A DNA stretch of 11,882 nt from positions 1 to 11,882 of the forward strand of contig CAMOHY010000046.1 of assembly GCA_946615495.1 (NCBI GenBank), written 5' to 3'. Position 1 is the stretch's first letter, and each line of letters starts with the position of its first letter. The stretch is from an uncultured Clostridia bacterium (lineage in GTDB: Bacteria > Bacillota > Clostridia > Christensenellales > Aristaeellaceae). Below the pieces are notes generated by a model. That model did not search any database. It saw only the letters and a program-made list of their open reading frames with translations, and was not told the origin of the DNA. A program made the translations under genes and the position numbers. Positions 6,309 to 11,882 of this stretch are shown here, one piece after another.

Positions 6309-6348
6309 GAGCATTTCCAGGCTGAATTGCCTAAAAATGCTCATTTTT
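6309..6348 (+). terminator. thrH intrinsic terminator
   Basis: GAGCATTT (6309-6316) pairs with AAATGCTC (6335-6342), with an inner AGGC/GCCT stem, followed by T5 at 6344-6348. It lies 22 nt after the thrH stop codon. Confidence 0.8.
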
Positions 6349-6364
6349 ACAGCAAATAAATGTT

Positions 6365-6408
6365 CCCATCGAAAGACTGCGGGCAGTCTTTCGATGGGAT
6401 TCTATTTT
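6365..6408. terminator. Long perfect hairpin between convergent thrH and the J-domain gene
   Basis: The 16-nt arms at 6365-6380 and 6383-6398 are exact reverse complements with only 2 nt between, so the real loop is GCGGGC. Moderately T-rich sequence follows on the plus strand (TATTTT at 6403-6408) and AACATTTATTT follows on the minus strand. It is the only obvious terminator for the J-domain operon and a second one for thrH. The T-tracts are weaker than usual. Confidence 0.65.
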
Positions 6409-6421
6409 AGTATTAATACCG

Positions 6422-7180
6422 TTAAATACAGCGGCAGCAGAAATTGCAGAACAGATTCAGCAGGCAAATGCGCATGCACCAGCGGGAAGGGTCCATAGCG
6501 CTCATATTGAAGCCCTGGGAGCGCTGGGCGTAGGCCTGGCCCGCCTGCCGGTACTGCTCAAGCAGCTGGTGGTAGAGGGCGTTTCCAGGCTCCATCTGCA
6601 CGGCGCGCTGCATTTCCTCCTGAGCCGTCATGGTGTTTCCGGCGCCATGCTGGGCCAGGGCCAATAGATAATGCCACCTGGCCGTGCGGCCCATGCTGGG
6701 CACCCGCTCCAGTGCCATAATGGCCTCCTGCCACCGGCCGCCGTTGATGGCATAGATGGCGGAGCGCACCTCCATGCTGTCCCCCGGCATTTCCTGGGGC
6801 GGCGGCGCGGAAGATCGCCGGGAAGCGCCAAAGCCGAACAGATCGTCAAAATCATACCAGCCGCCGCCCTGCCATCCGCTTTGGCCCCCGAATGGCCCGT
6901 ATCCTCCGCCGGGGTTGGATTGCTGATAGGGGTTTCCCTGCCGGGCATAAGGATTGCCCTGGCTGTAAGAGGAGGATTGCTGCTGGCGGGCCTGGTATTT
7001 CTCCGGGTGCATCAGCATATCGTAAGCCTCGTTGACCTCGTTCATCTTCCGGGTGGCGTTGGGGTCGTCGGGATGCAGGTCGGGGTGGCATTCCTTGGCC
7101 TTCTGCCGGTAAGCTTTTTTTATTTCATCCTCCGTTGCGCCCGGCGCCACGCCAAGCACTTTATGCGGATCAGTGACCAT
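6422..7180 (-). CDS. J-domain protein with TPR-like region and cysteine-rich tail
   Basis: This 252-residue protein has an N-terminal J domain (about 3-62) with the essential HPD at 32-34, so it should stimulate an Hsp70 (DnaK) ATPase. It lacks the DnaJ zinc-finger and client-binding domains, so it is not DnaJ itself. Residues 65-135 are a low-complexity Gln/Ser/Gly/Tyr linker, including YDFDDLFGFG (109-118). Residues 136-215 look like paired helices of TPR type (GRWQEAIMALERVP and similar). The tail from W234 is hydrophobic and holds six cysteines (235, 239, 245, 248, 249, 251), suggesting metal binding or membrane contact. The ATG at 7180 follows AAGGAGA (7192-7186). The first 11 nt overlap the DUF5685 gene, implying translational coupling. 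The client is unknown. Confidence 0.85.
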   Translation of the reverse strand: MVTDPHKVLGVAPGATEDEIKKAYRQKAKECHPDLHPDDPNATRKMNEVNEAYDMLMHPEKYQARQQQSSSYSQGNPYARQGNPYQQSNPGGGYGPFGGQSGWQGGGWYDFDDLFGFGASRRSSAPPPQEMPGDSMEVRSAIYAINGGRWQEAIMALERVPSMGRTARWHYLLALAQHGAGNTMTAQEEMQRAVQMEPGNALYHQLLEQYRQAGQAYAQRSQGFNMSAMDPSRWCMRICLLNLFCNFCCRCI

Positions 7181-8027
7181 GCCTGTCTCCTTCCTCGTTC
7201 CCATCCTTGTCCCCGGCGGACTGCCGGTTCATTTTCCCGTTATAGCTTTGCCACACCCCGGAATACAGGATATTGCGCATGATGTTCACATCCTGAACCA
7301 GCGGCAGGCCCTCAAACGCCTCGGCAGCCTGGCCCAGCGGCTGCTTGAGCACCTCCCGCGCCGATTGGGGCGTCAGGCGCATGCCCGGCAGCGGATTGTA
7401 GCAGCCCTTTTTCATATCCTGCTCATAATCCACCGCCGCGTCCATCATATAAATGAATTTGCCCAGAGCATATCCCAGGGCGCCCATTTGGGGCTGGAAA
7501 AAATCCTCCTTCACGGCAAAGATGCTGCCCAGCATTTGGCCGGATAAGTCCGCCGCCCGCTCCGGCTGGGCCTTTTCATCCTTTTCCACCGCGTGGATGG
7601 CGCTGATGCAGCCTTCTACGGCCTGGCATTGCGCGCTCCAGCGCTCCTTGACCGCCTGATAATGGCGCTTTAGCAAATCGGAATACACCTTTCCGGAGGC
7701 CTTCCGCTCATCCTCCCAGTCATCCAAGGCTTTGTAATAGGTGAGCGCCACGGTCATATCCGCCGCGTAAGCGGTAAAGGGCGTAATGACCTCCGCATGC
7801 TTTTTAAAGGGATGGGGCGGACACGCGCTCTCCCTTTCTTCCTCCTTGGGCTCATACAGCGAGGAAAGCAGGAGGGTTAAAAACGTCATATCAAAATTCA
7901 GGCCCATGCGTCCGGCCAGGCCGTATTTTTCATTCAGCATCCGGCACAGCCCGCAGTACACGGCCTTGTACCGCTTTTTTTCTTCCTCGGACAAATCTGG
8001 CCCGTAAGGGCGCACATAGCCAAACAT
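7170..8027 (-). CDS. DUF5685 family protein
   Basis: I recognise the family by its MFGYVRP start and YCGLC motif; no function is established that I know of. The 285-residue protein is predicted mostly helical. C25-x2-C28 and C69-x2-H72 could form a metal site. Two acidic motifs stand out: DDWEDE (102-107), and D196-x3-D200-x3-D204-x3-G208 followed by Y210 and P212. Their order and spacing resemble the diphosphate-binding motifs of squalene/phytoene-type synthases, which is only a hypothesis. There is no signal peptide or clear membrane segment. The chosen ATG (8027) lies 10 nt after a GGCGGGG site. An in-frame TTG at 8033 would add two residues but is only 4 nt from that site. It sits between a zinc-ribbon protein gene (20-nt gap) and a J-domain gene (11-nt overlap). 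Confidence 0.8.
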   Translation of the reverse strand: MFGYVRPYGPDLSEEEKKRYKAVYCGLCRMLNEKYGLAGRMGLNFDMTFLTLLLSSLYEPKEEERESACPPHPFKKHAEVITPFTAYAADMTVALTYYKALDDWEDERKASGKVYSDLLKRHYQAVKERWSAQCQAVEGCISAIHAVEKDEKAQPERAADLSGQMLGSIFAVKEDFFQPQMGALGYALGKFIYMMDAAVDYEQDMKKGCYNPLPGMRLTPQSAREVLKQPLGQAAEAFEGLPLVQDVNIMRNILYSGVWQSYNGKMNRQSAGDKDGNEEGDRHGH

Positions 8028-8047
8028 TTCCAATCAGCCCCGCCTTG

Positions 8048-8461
8048 TTACGATTTTTGCTTGAACCGGTTTTGACACTTGGGACAGCAAACGTCCTTCT
8101 CCCCTTCGCCCCGCTTGATGCGCAGCAGCGCCCGGCACTGCGGGCATTTAAAATACTTGTACTGGCGGCTCAGCTTGAGCCGGCGGTAAAACTGCACCGC
8201 TTGCGTCTTTATCTTTTCCCACCAAACGCAGAATTTTTTGTTTTCTTCCTCCCGTTTATAGCTTTTGCGGGAGAAAACGCGGAACAGCGTATAGCCGTAC
8301 AGCGCCAGGCTGGGCAGCAAAAGCAGGCCTGTTCCCGTAAAGGAGCCAATGAATTGCAAAATCAGGCTGACAATCAGCAAAGCGAAGGAAAGCTGGTCGA
8401 TGCCATTCCTTCCGCTCATAAAGGCGTTGAATTTTTGAATGATCGAACGTAAAAAGGCCAT
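8048..8461 (-). CDS. Two-TM membrane protein with C-terminal zinc ribbon
   Basis: This 137-residue protein is of unrecognised function. Two hydrophobic segments (about 23-40 and 44-62) are joined by a short turn, so both ends should face the same side. A basic, charged stretch follows (65-103). A four-cysteine zinc ribbon then comes at C106-P-Q-C109 and C126-P-K-C129, with an extra C125. The positive-inside rule suggests a cytoplasmic ribbon. The open frame continues far upstream into the neighbouring gene, but the start is ATG 8461 with GGGGGAG (8473-8467) 5 nt away, downstream of a likely promoter and terminator. It leads a three-gene operon with DUF5685 and the J-domain protein and may recruit them to the membrane; that role is inferred from context only. 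Confidence 0.78.
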   Translation of the reverse strand: MAFLRSIIQKFNAFMSGRNGIDQLSFALLIVSLILQFIGSFTGTGLLLLPSLALYGYTLFRVFSRKSYKREEENKKFCVWWEKIKTQAVQFYRRLKLSRQYKYFKCPQCRALLRIKRGEGEKDVCCPKCQNRFKQKS

Positions 8462-8526
8462 TTCCTCTCCCCCGGTTCTGTAAAAGAGTGTGCGGAGGCA
8501 GGCTGTTTCTGCCCCCAACAAATTTA

Positions 8527-8535
8527 AGTATACCA
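8527..8535 (-). promoter_or_regulatory. Extended -10 promoter of the zinc-ribbon/DUF5685/J-domain operon
   Basis: On the minus strand TATACT (8532-8527) is preceded by TGG, an extended -10. No acceptable -35 hexamer lies 16-18 nt upstream. Transcription would start near 8520, leaving a leader of about 60 nt with a small GGCAG/CTGCC hairpin. It lies downstream of a terminator, so it probably marks a separate operon. Confidence 0.5.
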
Positions 8536-8546
8536 TAAATTTATGG
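8533..8546. promoter_or_regulatory. Perfect 14-bp palindrome abutting the -10 (candidate operator)
   Basis: CCATAAATTTATGG is fully self-complementary and occupies the -10/-35 spacer directly next to TATACT. Its position would let a bound dimer block, or with no -35 present assist, RNA polymerase. No regulator is recognisable. Confidence 0.4.
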
Positions 8547-8569
8547 AGAAATATAGAGCGAATCATGGC

Positions 8570-8607
8570 AAAAAAGGAACGGAGAAGGCCCGTCCGCCTT
8601 ATCCGTT
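8570..8607 (-). terminator. Terminator of the prsW operon, overlapping the stop codon
   Basis: On the minus strand AACGGA (8607-8602) pairs with TCCGTT (8583-8578), and AAGGC pairs with GCCTT inside it after a single mismatch. CC and six Ts (opposite 8575-8570) follow. The TAA stop of the membrane protein gene (8601-8599) is inside the stem. Confidence 0.85.
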
Positions 8608-9165
8608 CTTTTTGAGAAACTTCATCTTGGGCCGGATACGGTTGGCGTATACCGGCAAAAGCCGGATGAGCAGGCCATCGTACAGAAACATGCAGCCCAC
8701 ATAAGCGATAATGAATGCGATGGAGAGAACGAGCCCCATCTCCCGCCATTCCTGAATCATAGCCTCCAAGGGAAACAGCAGGTACAGCAGGCCGTACATG
8801 ACGCCAATGGACCCGGCAAACAGCAGCGCTTTGCACGCGAGGCGCTTTCCTTTGGGCTTGATGCGGTCCATGGGCCACTTTACGATGGGATAATAACCGA
8901 TAAACAAATAAAAAAACGCCGCTTCTTTATCAAAGCCCAGCAGCAGCGCCAGCGCGGCCACGGAAAAAAACGTGGTCCACGCGGCGGTTTTTCCAAATTC
9001 GATCAGGATGGGCAAAAGCAGCGTGCCGCAAAGCATGGGCACCGCGTAGGTGGCAATGGGAATCACGCCGCCCAGCAGCATCACCACCACGCTCAGCCCC
9101 GCCGCCATGCCGCAGAAGGCCACCATGGCGCTTTTCTGCCGGGCGTTCATCCGTTCGCTGGCCAT
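8599..9165 (-). CDS. Multi-pass membrane protein of unknown function
   Basis: This 188-residue protein has five to six predicted transmembrane helices (about 13-33, 36-55, 60-78, 82-95, 112-132, 144-166) and short polar ends, with a basic C-terminus (IRPKMKFLKKNG). The motif GYYPIVK (90-96) after a helix with DKEAA (79-83) recalls small clostridial membrane proteins that look like ECF-transporter S components. That is a visual impression, not an assignment. The start is ATG 9165, 5 nt after AGGAGGA (9177-9171), which overlaps the prsW stop codon, so translation is probably coupled. A TTG at 9183 in the same frame would place the ribosome site inside the gene and is rejected. It is cotranscribed with prsW and ends in a terminator that includes its stop codon. 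Confidence 0.8.
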   Translation of the reverse strand: MASERMNARQKSAMVAFCGMAAGLSVVVMLLGGVIPIATYAVPMLCGTLLLPILIEFGKTAAWTTFFSVAALALLLGFDKEAAFFYLFIGYYPIVKWPMDRIKPKGKRLACKALLFAGSIGVMYGLLYLLFPLEAMIQEWREMGLVLSIAFIIAYVGCMFLYDGLLIRLLPVYANRIRPKMKFLKKNG

Positions 9166-9175
9166 ACCGCTCCTC

Positions 9176-9904
9176 CTATCCAATATAGCGGTCCTTCCGG
9201 GCCAGCTTGCGAATCATCCAGTAGGCCGCGGCGAACAGGATGACGATGAAGGTGATAAAATACACGGCGGGCTCGGACCGGTCCATGACCGCAATAAAGT
9301 CATACAGGCCGTGAAGCGCCACCGGGCAAATCAGGGCCAGGCGCTGGCAAACCATGCTGTACTGGGCGTGGCCGTGGCGCTCATGGGACTTGGCCAGGCC
9401 GTAGAACGTGCCCATAAACACCCCGAAGCAGGCGTGACCGGGAATGGCCGTCACCGCCCGCACCAGAGCCGTGCTGAAGCCGTACATTACCACATAATCG
9501 ATGTTTTCCCACAAGGCAAAGCCCAGCGACACGAACACCGCGTACACCACGCCGTCAAATTGGCAGTTGAAATAGGGAGAATTCCAGGTGCGCCGCTTGA
9601 GCAGCATATACTTGAACCCTTCTTCGGACAGGCCCACCACCAGGAAATTGAAAATCACCTGAAACAGCACCGTTTTGGAGGAAAGGATGCCGGTAAGCAG
9701 CTTGGCCCCGATCTTTTCCGTAAACGCCGCCAAGGCGGTGGAAACGATGCCCTGCAAAAGCAGCAGGCCAAGAAGGGAGGCAGGCTCCTTTTCCAGCCTG
9801 TCCGCTTTGTATACATACAGCAGCAGCGCTATGGCCGGAATGACCGCCGCCGCGATTAAAATGGGATTCACATAGTACGTGTAGGGGGTGTAGTAAGAAA
9901 ACAT
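9176..9904 (-). CDS. prsW: PrsW-family intramembrane metalloprotease
   Basis: This 242-residue polytopic membrane protein carries the PrsW (CPBP-like) motifs: SEEGFK with E94/E95 and K98, FDGVVYAVFVSLGFALWENI with D117 and E133/N134, PGHACFGVFMG with H157, and ALHGLYDF with H198 and D202. These residues are the expected zinc site and active site within the membrane. In Bacillus subtilis PrsW makes the first cut in the anti-sigma factor RsiW; no anti-sigma or sigma gene is visible here, so the substrate is unknown. The ATG at 9904 follows AAGGGAG (9918-9912) by 7 nt. It has a consensus promoter about 150 nt upstream and a long repeated-hairpin leader, and it precedes a membrane protein gene with a 10-nt gap. 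Confidence 0.92.
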   Translation of the reverse strand: MFSYYTPYTYYVNPILIAAAVIPAIALLLYVYKADRLEKEPASLLGLLLLQGIVSTALAAFTEKIGAKLLTGILSSKTVLFQVIFNFLVVGLSEEGFKYMLLKRRTWNSPYFNCQFDGVVYAVFVSLGFALWENIDYVVMYGFSTALVRAVTAIPGHACFGVFMGTFYGLAKSHERHGHAQYSMVCQRLALICPVALHGLYDFIAVMDRSEPAVYFITFIVILFAAAYWMIRKLARKDRYIG

Positions 9905-9922
9905 ACCCTCGCTCCCTTCTTT

Positions 9923-9993
9923 GTGAACGCCCGGCGTGCTGCCCTGCGGGGCCCGCCGGGACGGAAAACTTCGTTTTCCTCGTTTATGATTTG
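9923..9993 (-). repeat. Tandem leader unit A (proximal to prsW)
   Basis: This is one of two adjacent units of about 71 bp. Plus-strand order: a 19-bp block beginning GTGAACGCCCGGCG (9923-9941), an 11-bp variable part, CCGCCGG (9953-9959), then the hairpin GGAAAAC-TTC-GTTTTCC (9963-9979). CCCGGCG (9930-9936) can pair with CGCCGGG (9954-9960) around a 17-nt loop. Read as prsW mRNA, each unit is two consecutive stem-loops followed by GCGTTCAC. Unit A ends 5 nt before the prsW ribosome binding site. Confidence 0.75.
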
Positions 9994-10056
9994 GTGAACG
10001 CCCGGCGCGCTGTTATTCAGAATCCGCCGGATGGGGAAAACTGCATTTTCCCCATC
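9994..10056 (-). repeat. Tandem leader unit B (distal from prsW, at the transcription start)
   Basis: The 19-bp block at 9994-10012 matches that of unit A at 18 of 19 positions, and CCGCCGG recurs at 10024-10030. The AT-rich hairpin is longer here: GATGGGGAAAA (10030-10040), loop CTGCA, TTTTCCCCATC (10046-10056). CCGGCG (10002-10007) and CGCCGG (10025-10030) flank a loop of 17 nt, the same length as in unit A although its sequence differs. The predicted prsW transcription start (about 10050) lies inside the long hairpin. Confidence 0.72.
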
Positions 10057-10084
10057 ATTATAGCGTGGTTTCCCTAATTGTCAA
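10057..10084 (-). promoter_or_regulatory. prsW promoter
   Basis: On the minus strand TTGACA (10084-10079) and TATAAT (10062-10057) both match the consensus exactly, with a 16-nt spacer. Transcription would start near 10050, giving a prsW leader of about 146 nt containing both tandem units. Confidence 0.8.
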
Positions 10085-10151
10085 GCAATGCCGGCGCGGC
10101 GAGAAACGCAAAAACAGTTTTGGAAAACCTCTTCTATTTTCTTCTCAAATA

Positions 10152-10160
10152 TGCTATACT
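10152..10160 (+). promoter_or_regulatory. Extended -10 promoter of the flavodiiron gene
   Basis: TGC precedes TATACT (10155-10160), giving a TGn extended -10. No good -35 is visible at 16-18 nt upstream. Transcription would start near 10167, about 33 nt before the gene. It is divergent from the prsW promoter, with about 67 bp between them. Confidence 0.55.
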
Positions 10161-10199
10161 ACACGCGTTTGGCAATTTCTTTTTCTACGAAGGGAGAGT

Positions 10200-11357
10200 A
10201 TGATTGTGCGTATATCCGATTCCATTCTCTACGTCGGCGTGGACGACCCCACGATTGACCTGTTTGAAGGCCAGTACAAGGTGCCTCACGGCGTAACGTA
10301 TAATTCCTATATCATTCTGGATGAAAAAATCGCGGTCATGGATTCTGTGGACGGGCGGAAAACCGAGGAATGGCTGCAAAACGTGGAAAACGCCCTGAAC
10401 GGGAAAACCCCCGATTATCTGGTTATTGCCCATCTGGAGCCGGACCACAGCGGGAGCATTCAGGCCATTGCCGAAAAGTATCCCAAAATGAAGCTCGTCA
10501 TGACGGCAAAAGCCCTGTCCATGCTGCCGCAGTTTGCCAGCGCCCAGCTATCCGCCCGCGCCCAGGCCGTCAAGGAAAACGACACGCTTTCCCTGGGCAG
10601 CCACACTCTGCATTTTGTCACCGCGCCCATGGTGCACTGGCCTGAAGTAATGGTGTCCTATGAGGACAGCGAAAAGGTGCTCTTTTCCGCCGACGCCTTT
10701 GGAAAGTTTGGCACCCAGAACGCTCAGGAAGAATGGCTGCCCGAAGCCCGCCGGTATTACTTCAACATCGTGGGCAAGTACGGCGCGCCTGTGCAGGCCC
10801 TTTTAAAGAAAGCCGCCGCGCTGGATATCCAGGCTATTTGTCCCCTGCACGGCCCGGTGCTCACGGAAAACCTGGGCTATTATACCGGCAAGTACCAGAC
10901 CTGGAGCAGCTATGCCCCCGAAGAGGAAGGCGTGCTGGTGGCGTACGGCTCCCTGCACGGCAACACCGCCGGGGCCGCCAAGTACATGGCCGAATTGCTG
11001 CGGGCCAAGGGCGTTCAGGTGACGCTGATGGACCTGGCCCGCGACGATATGTCCCTGGCGCTGTCTGAAGCGTTCCGGTTTGACCGGCTGGTGCTGGCCT
11101 GCTCCACCTACGACGGCAATTTCTTCCCCAAAATGGAAGATTTCCTGCTGCACCTCAAGGCCAAGGCTTTCCAGAAGCGCAGGGTGGCCCTGATCGAAAA
11201 CGGCTCCTGGGCGCCCATGGCCGCCAAGGGCATGAAAGCCTACCTGGAGCAGATGAAGGATATCACCCTTTGCGAAAAGGTGGTAACCATCAAGTCCACC
11301 GTCAGCGAAGAAAACAAAGCGCAGCTGGCGGACCTGGCCGCCGAGCTGCTGGCGTAA
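10200..11357 (+). CDS. fprA: FprA-type flavodiiron protein
   Basis: This is a 385-residue cytoplasmic class A flavodiiron protein. An N-terminal metallo-beta-lactamase-like domain (about 1-240) carries the complete diiron ligand set: H78, E80, D82 and H83 in HLEPDHSG, H146, D165 and H217. A C-terminal flavodoxin domain (about 243-383) has the FMN loop YGSLHGNTAGAA (249-260). No rubredoxin or flavin-reductase domain is attached, so an external electron donor is needed. Such proteins reduce O2 to water, or in some cases NO to N2O, protecting anaerobes. ATG 10200 is only 3 nt from GGGAG (10192-10196). The in-frame GTG at 10206 would have a better 9-nt spacing and lose just two residues, so the start is uncertain. 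It is monocistronic with its own promoter and terminator. Confidence 0.94.
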   Translation: MIVRISDSILYVGVDDPTIDLFEGQYKVPHGVTYNSYIILDEKIAVMDSVDGRKTEEWLQNVENALNGKTPDYLVIAHLEPDHSGSIQAIAEKYPKMKLVMTAKALSMLPQFASAQLSARAQAVKENDTLSLGSHTLHFVTAPMVHWPEVMVSYEDSEKVLFSADAFGKFGTQNAQEEWLPEARRYYFNIVGKYGAPVQALLKKAAALDIQAICPLHGPVLTENLGYYTGKYQTWSSYAPEEEGVLVAYGSLHGNTAGAAKYMAELLRAKGVQVTLMDLARDDMSLALSEAFRFDRLVLACSTYDGNFFPKMEDFLLHLKAKAFQKRRVALIENGSWAPMAAKGMKAYLEQMKDITLCEKVVTIKSTVSEENKAQLADLAAELLA

Positions 11358-11363
11358 TCCGCG

Positions 11364-11410
11364 ATAACACGGCCTTTCCGCTTTGTTGAGCGGCGGGCCG
11401 TGTTATTTTT
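11364..11410 (+). terminator. Flavodiiron gene terminator
   Basis: ATAACACGGCC (11364-11374) pairs perfectly with GGCCGTGTTAT (11396-11406), with an inner CCGCT/AGCGG stem, and Ts continue to 11410. It starts 6 nt after the stop codon and insulates lepA. Confidence 0.92.
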
Positions 11411-11411
11411 A

Positions 11412-11440
11412 TTGCGTTTTTTCTTTGAATCCATTATAAT
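11412..11440 (+). promoter_or_regulatory. lepA promoter
   Basis: TTGCGT (11412-11417) and a consensus TATAAT (11435-11440) are 17 nt apart. The start would be near 11447, about 26 nt before the lepA GTG. The -35 begins right after the preceding terminator. Confidence 0.75.
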
Positions 11441-11472
11441 AATTAGGTTGATAAAGCAAGGAGGAAACGCCC

Positions 11473-11882
11473 GTGGCCAACGACCGCTTGAACCATATCC
11501 GCAATTTTTGCATTATCGCCCACATCGATCACGGCAAATCCACCCTGGCGGACCGCATTTTGGAAAAAACCGGGGTTTTTGAGCAGCGCCAGATGGTGGA
11601 TCAGATCCTGGATTCCATGGAATTGGAGCGGGAGCGGGGCATCACCATCAAGTCCAAGGCGGTGCGGATGCAATACAAGGCCCGGAACGGGGAAACCTAT
11701 ACCCTGAACCTGATCGACACTCCCGGCCACGTGGACTTTTCGTATGAAGTGAGCCGGGCCTTGGCCGCCTGCGAGGGGGCCTTGCTGGTGGTAGACGCCA
11801 CCCAGGGCGTGGAAGCCCAGACCCTGGCCAACGTGTATATGGCCCTGGAGCACGATTTGGAAACGGTGCCGGTGATCAACAA
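11473..11882 (+). CDS. lepA: Elongation factor 4 (LepA), N-terminal part
   Basis: The first 136 codons of the translational GTPase LepA (EF-4) are present; the gene continues past the right edge. G1 AHIDHGKST is at residues 16-24, DSMELERERGITIKSKAV (48-64) covers switch I with the conserved ERGITI, and G3 DTPGHVDFSYEVSR is at 82-95. LVVDATQGVEAQTLANVY (105-122) is specific for LepA rather than EF-G or TypA. LepA binds ribosomes and affects back-translocation or initiation and biogenesis of the small subunit. The start is GTG 11473, 8 nt after AAGGAGG (11458-11464). The N-terminus is short, as is usual for the family. In many Bacillota lepA is followed by hemN and heat-shock genes, but that region is outside the window. 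Confidence 0.97.
   Translation, partial: MANDRLNHIRNFCIIAHIDHGKSTLADRILEKTGVFEQRQMVDQILDSMELERERGITIKSKAVRMQYKARNGETYTLNLIDTPGHVDFSYEVSRALAACEGALLVVDATQGVEAQTLANVYMALEHDLETVPVIN

Noticed and set aside
8462..8878. Open frame continuing 139 codons upstream of the zinc-ribbon gene
   Set aside because: It crosses a terminator and promoter and overlaps the membrane protein gene; the peptide there is not protein-like and ATG 8461 has a good ribosome site.
10117..10128. GTTTT-GG-AAAAC inverted repeat upstream of the flavodiiron promoter, resembling the AT-rich hairpins of the prsW leader
   Set aside because: Arms are only 5 bp of A/T runs and the other parts of the leader unit are missing, so a third copy cannot be supported.

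Overview
The window looks like chromosomal sequence from an anaerobic, GC-rich member of the Bacillota, most likely class Clostridia. This rests on strong AGGAGG-type ribosome binding sites, sigma-A-type promoters, intrinsic terminators, an FprA-type flavodiiron protein, an ATP-cone ribonucleotide reductase start that best fits the anaerobic enzyme, a PrsW-family protease, and a DUF5685/J-domain gene pair I associate with clostridia. No species can be named. I see no rRNA, tRNA, CRISPR array, insertion sequence or prophage. There are 13 genes, two of them cut by the window edges, and none looks broken.

Layout. (1) 1-2004, minus strand: obgE, then yhbY, then the start of a ribonucleotide reductase gene (probably nrdD). 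The last has its own consensus promoter, an NrdR-box-like site and a palindrome over its -10 element. (2) 2104-3195, plus: a GH18 glycosidase divergent from obgE. It ends at a bidirectional terminator shared with metA. (3) 3283-6286: a homoserine-centred cluster. The metY-metA operon (minus) makes homocysteine through O-acetylhomoserine, and thrH (plus), a phosphoserine phosphatase/homoserine phosphotransferase, is divergent from it. (4) 6422-8461, minus: a three-gene operon of a two-TM zinc-ribbon protein, a DUF5685 protein and a J-domain protein with a cysteine-rich tail. It has its own promoter-like site beside a perfect palindrome. (5) 8599-9904, minus: prsW and a multi-pass membrane protein, preceded by a long leader built from two copies of a two-hairpin unit. 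(6) 10200-11357, plus: a flavodiiron protein. (7) 11473 to the end, plus: the start of lepA (EF-4).

Most genes are housekeeping. The parts most worth attention are the duplicated hairpin leader of prsW, the zinc-ribbon/DUF5685/J-domain operon, and the metYA/thrH cluster, where both homoserine-consuming branches sit on one 157-bp divergent promoter region. In DUF5685 I see two Asp-rich motifs that resemble head-to-head isoprenoid synthases.
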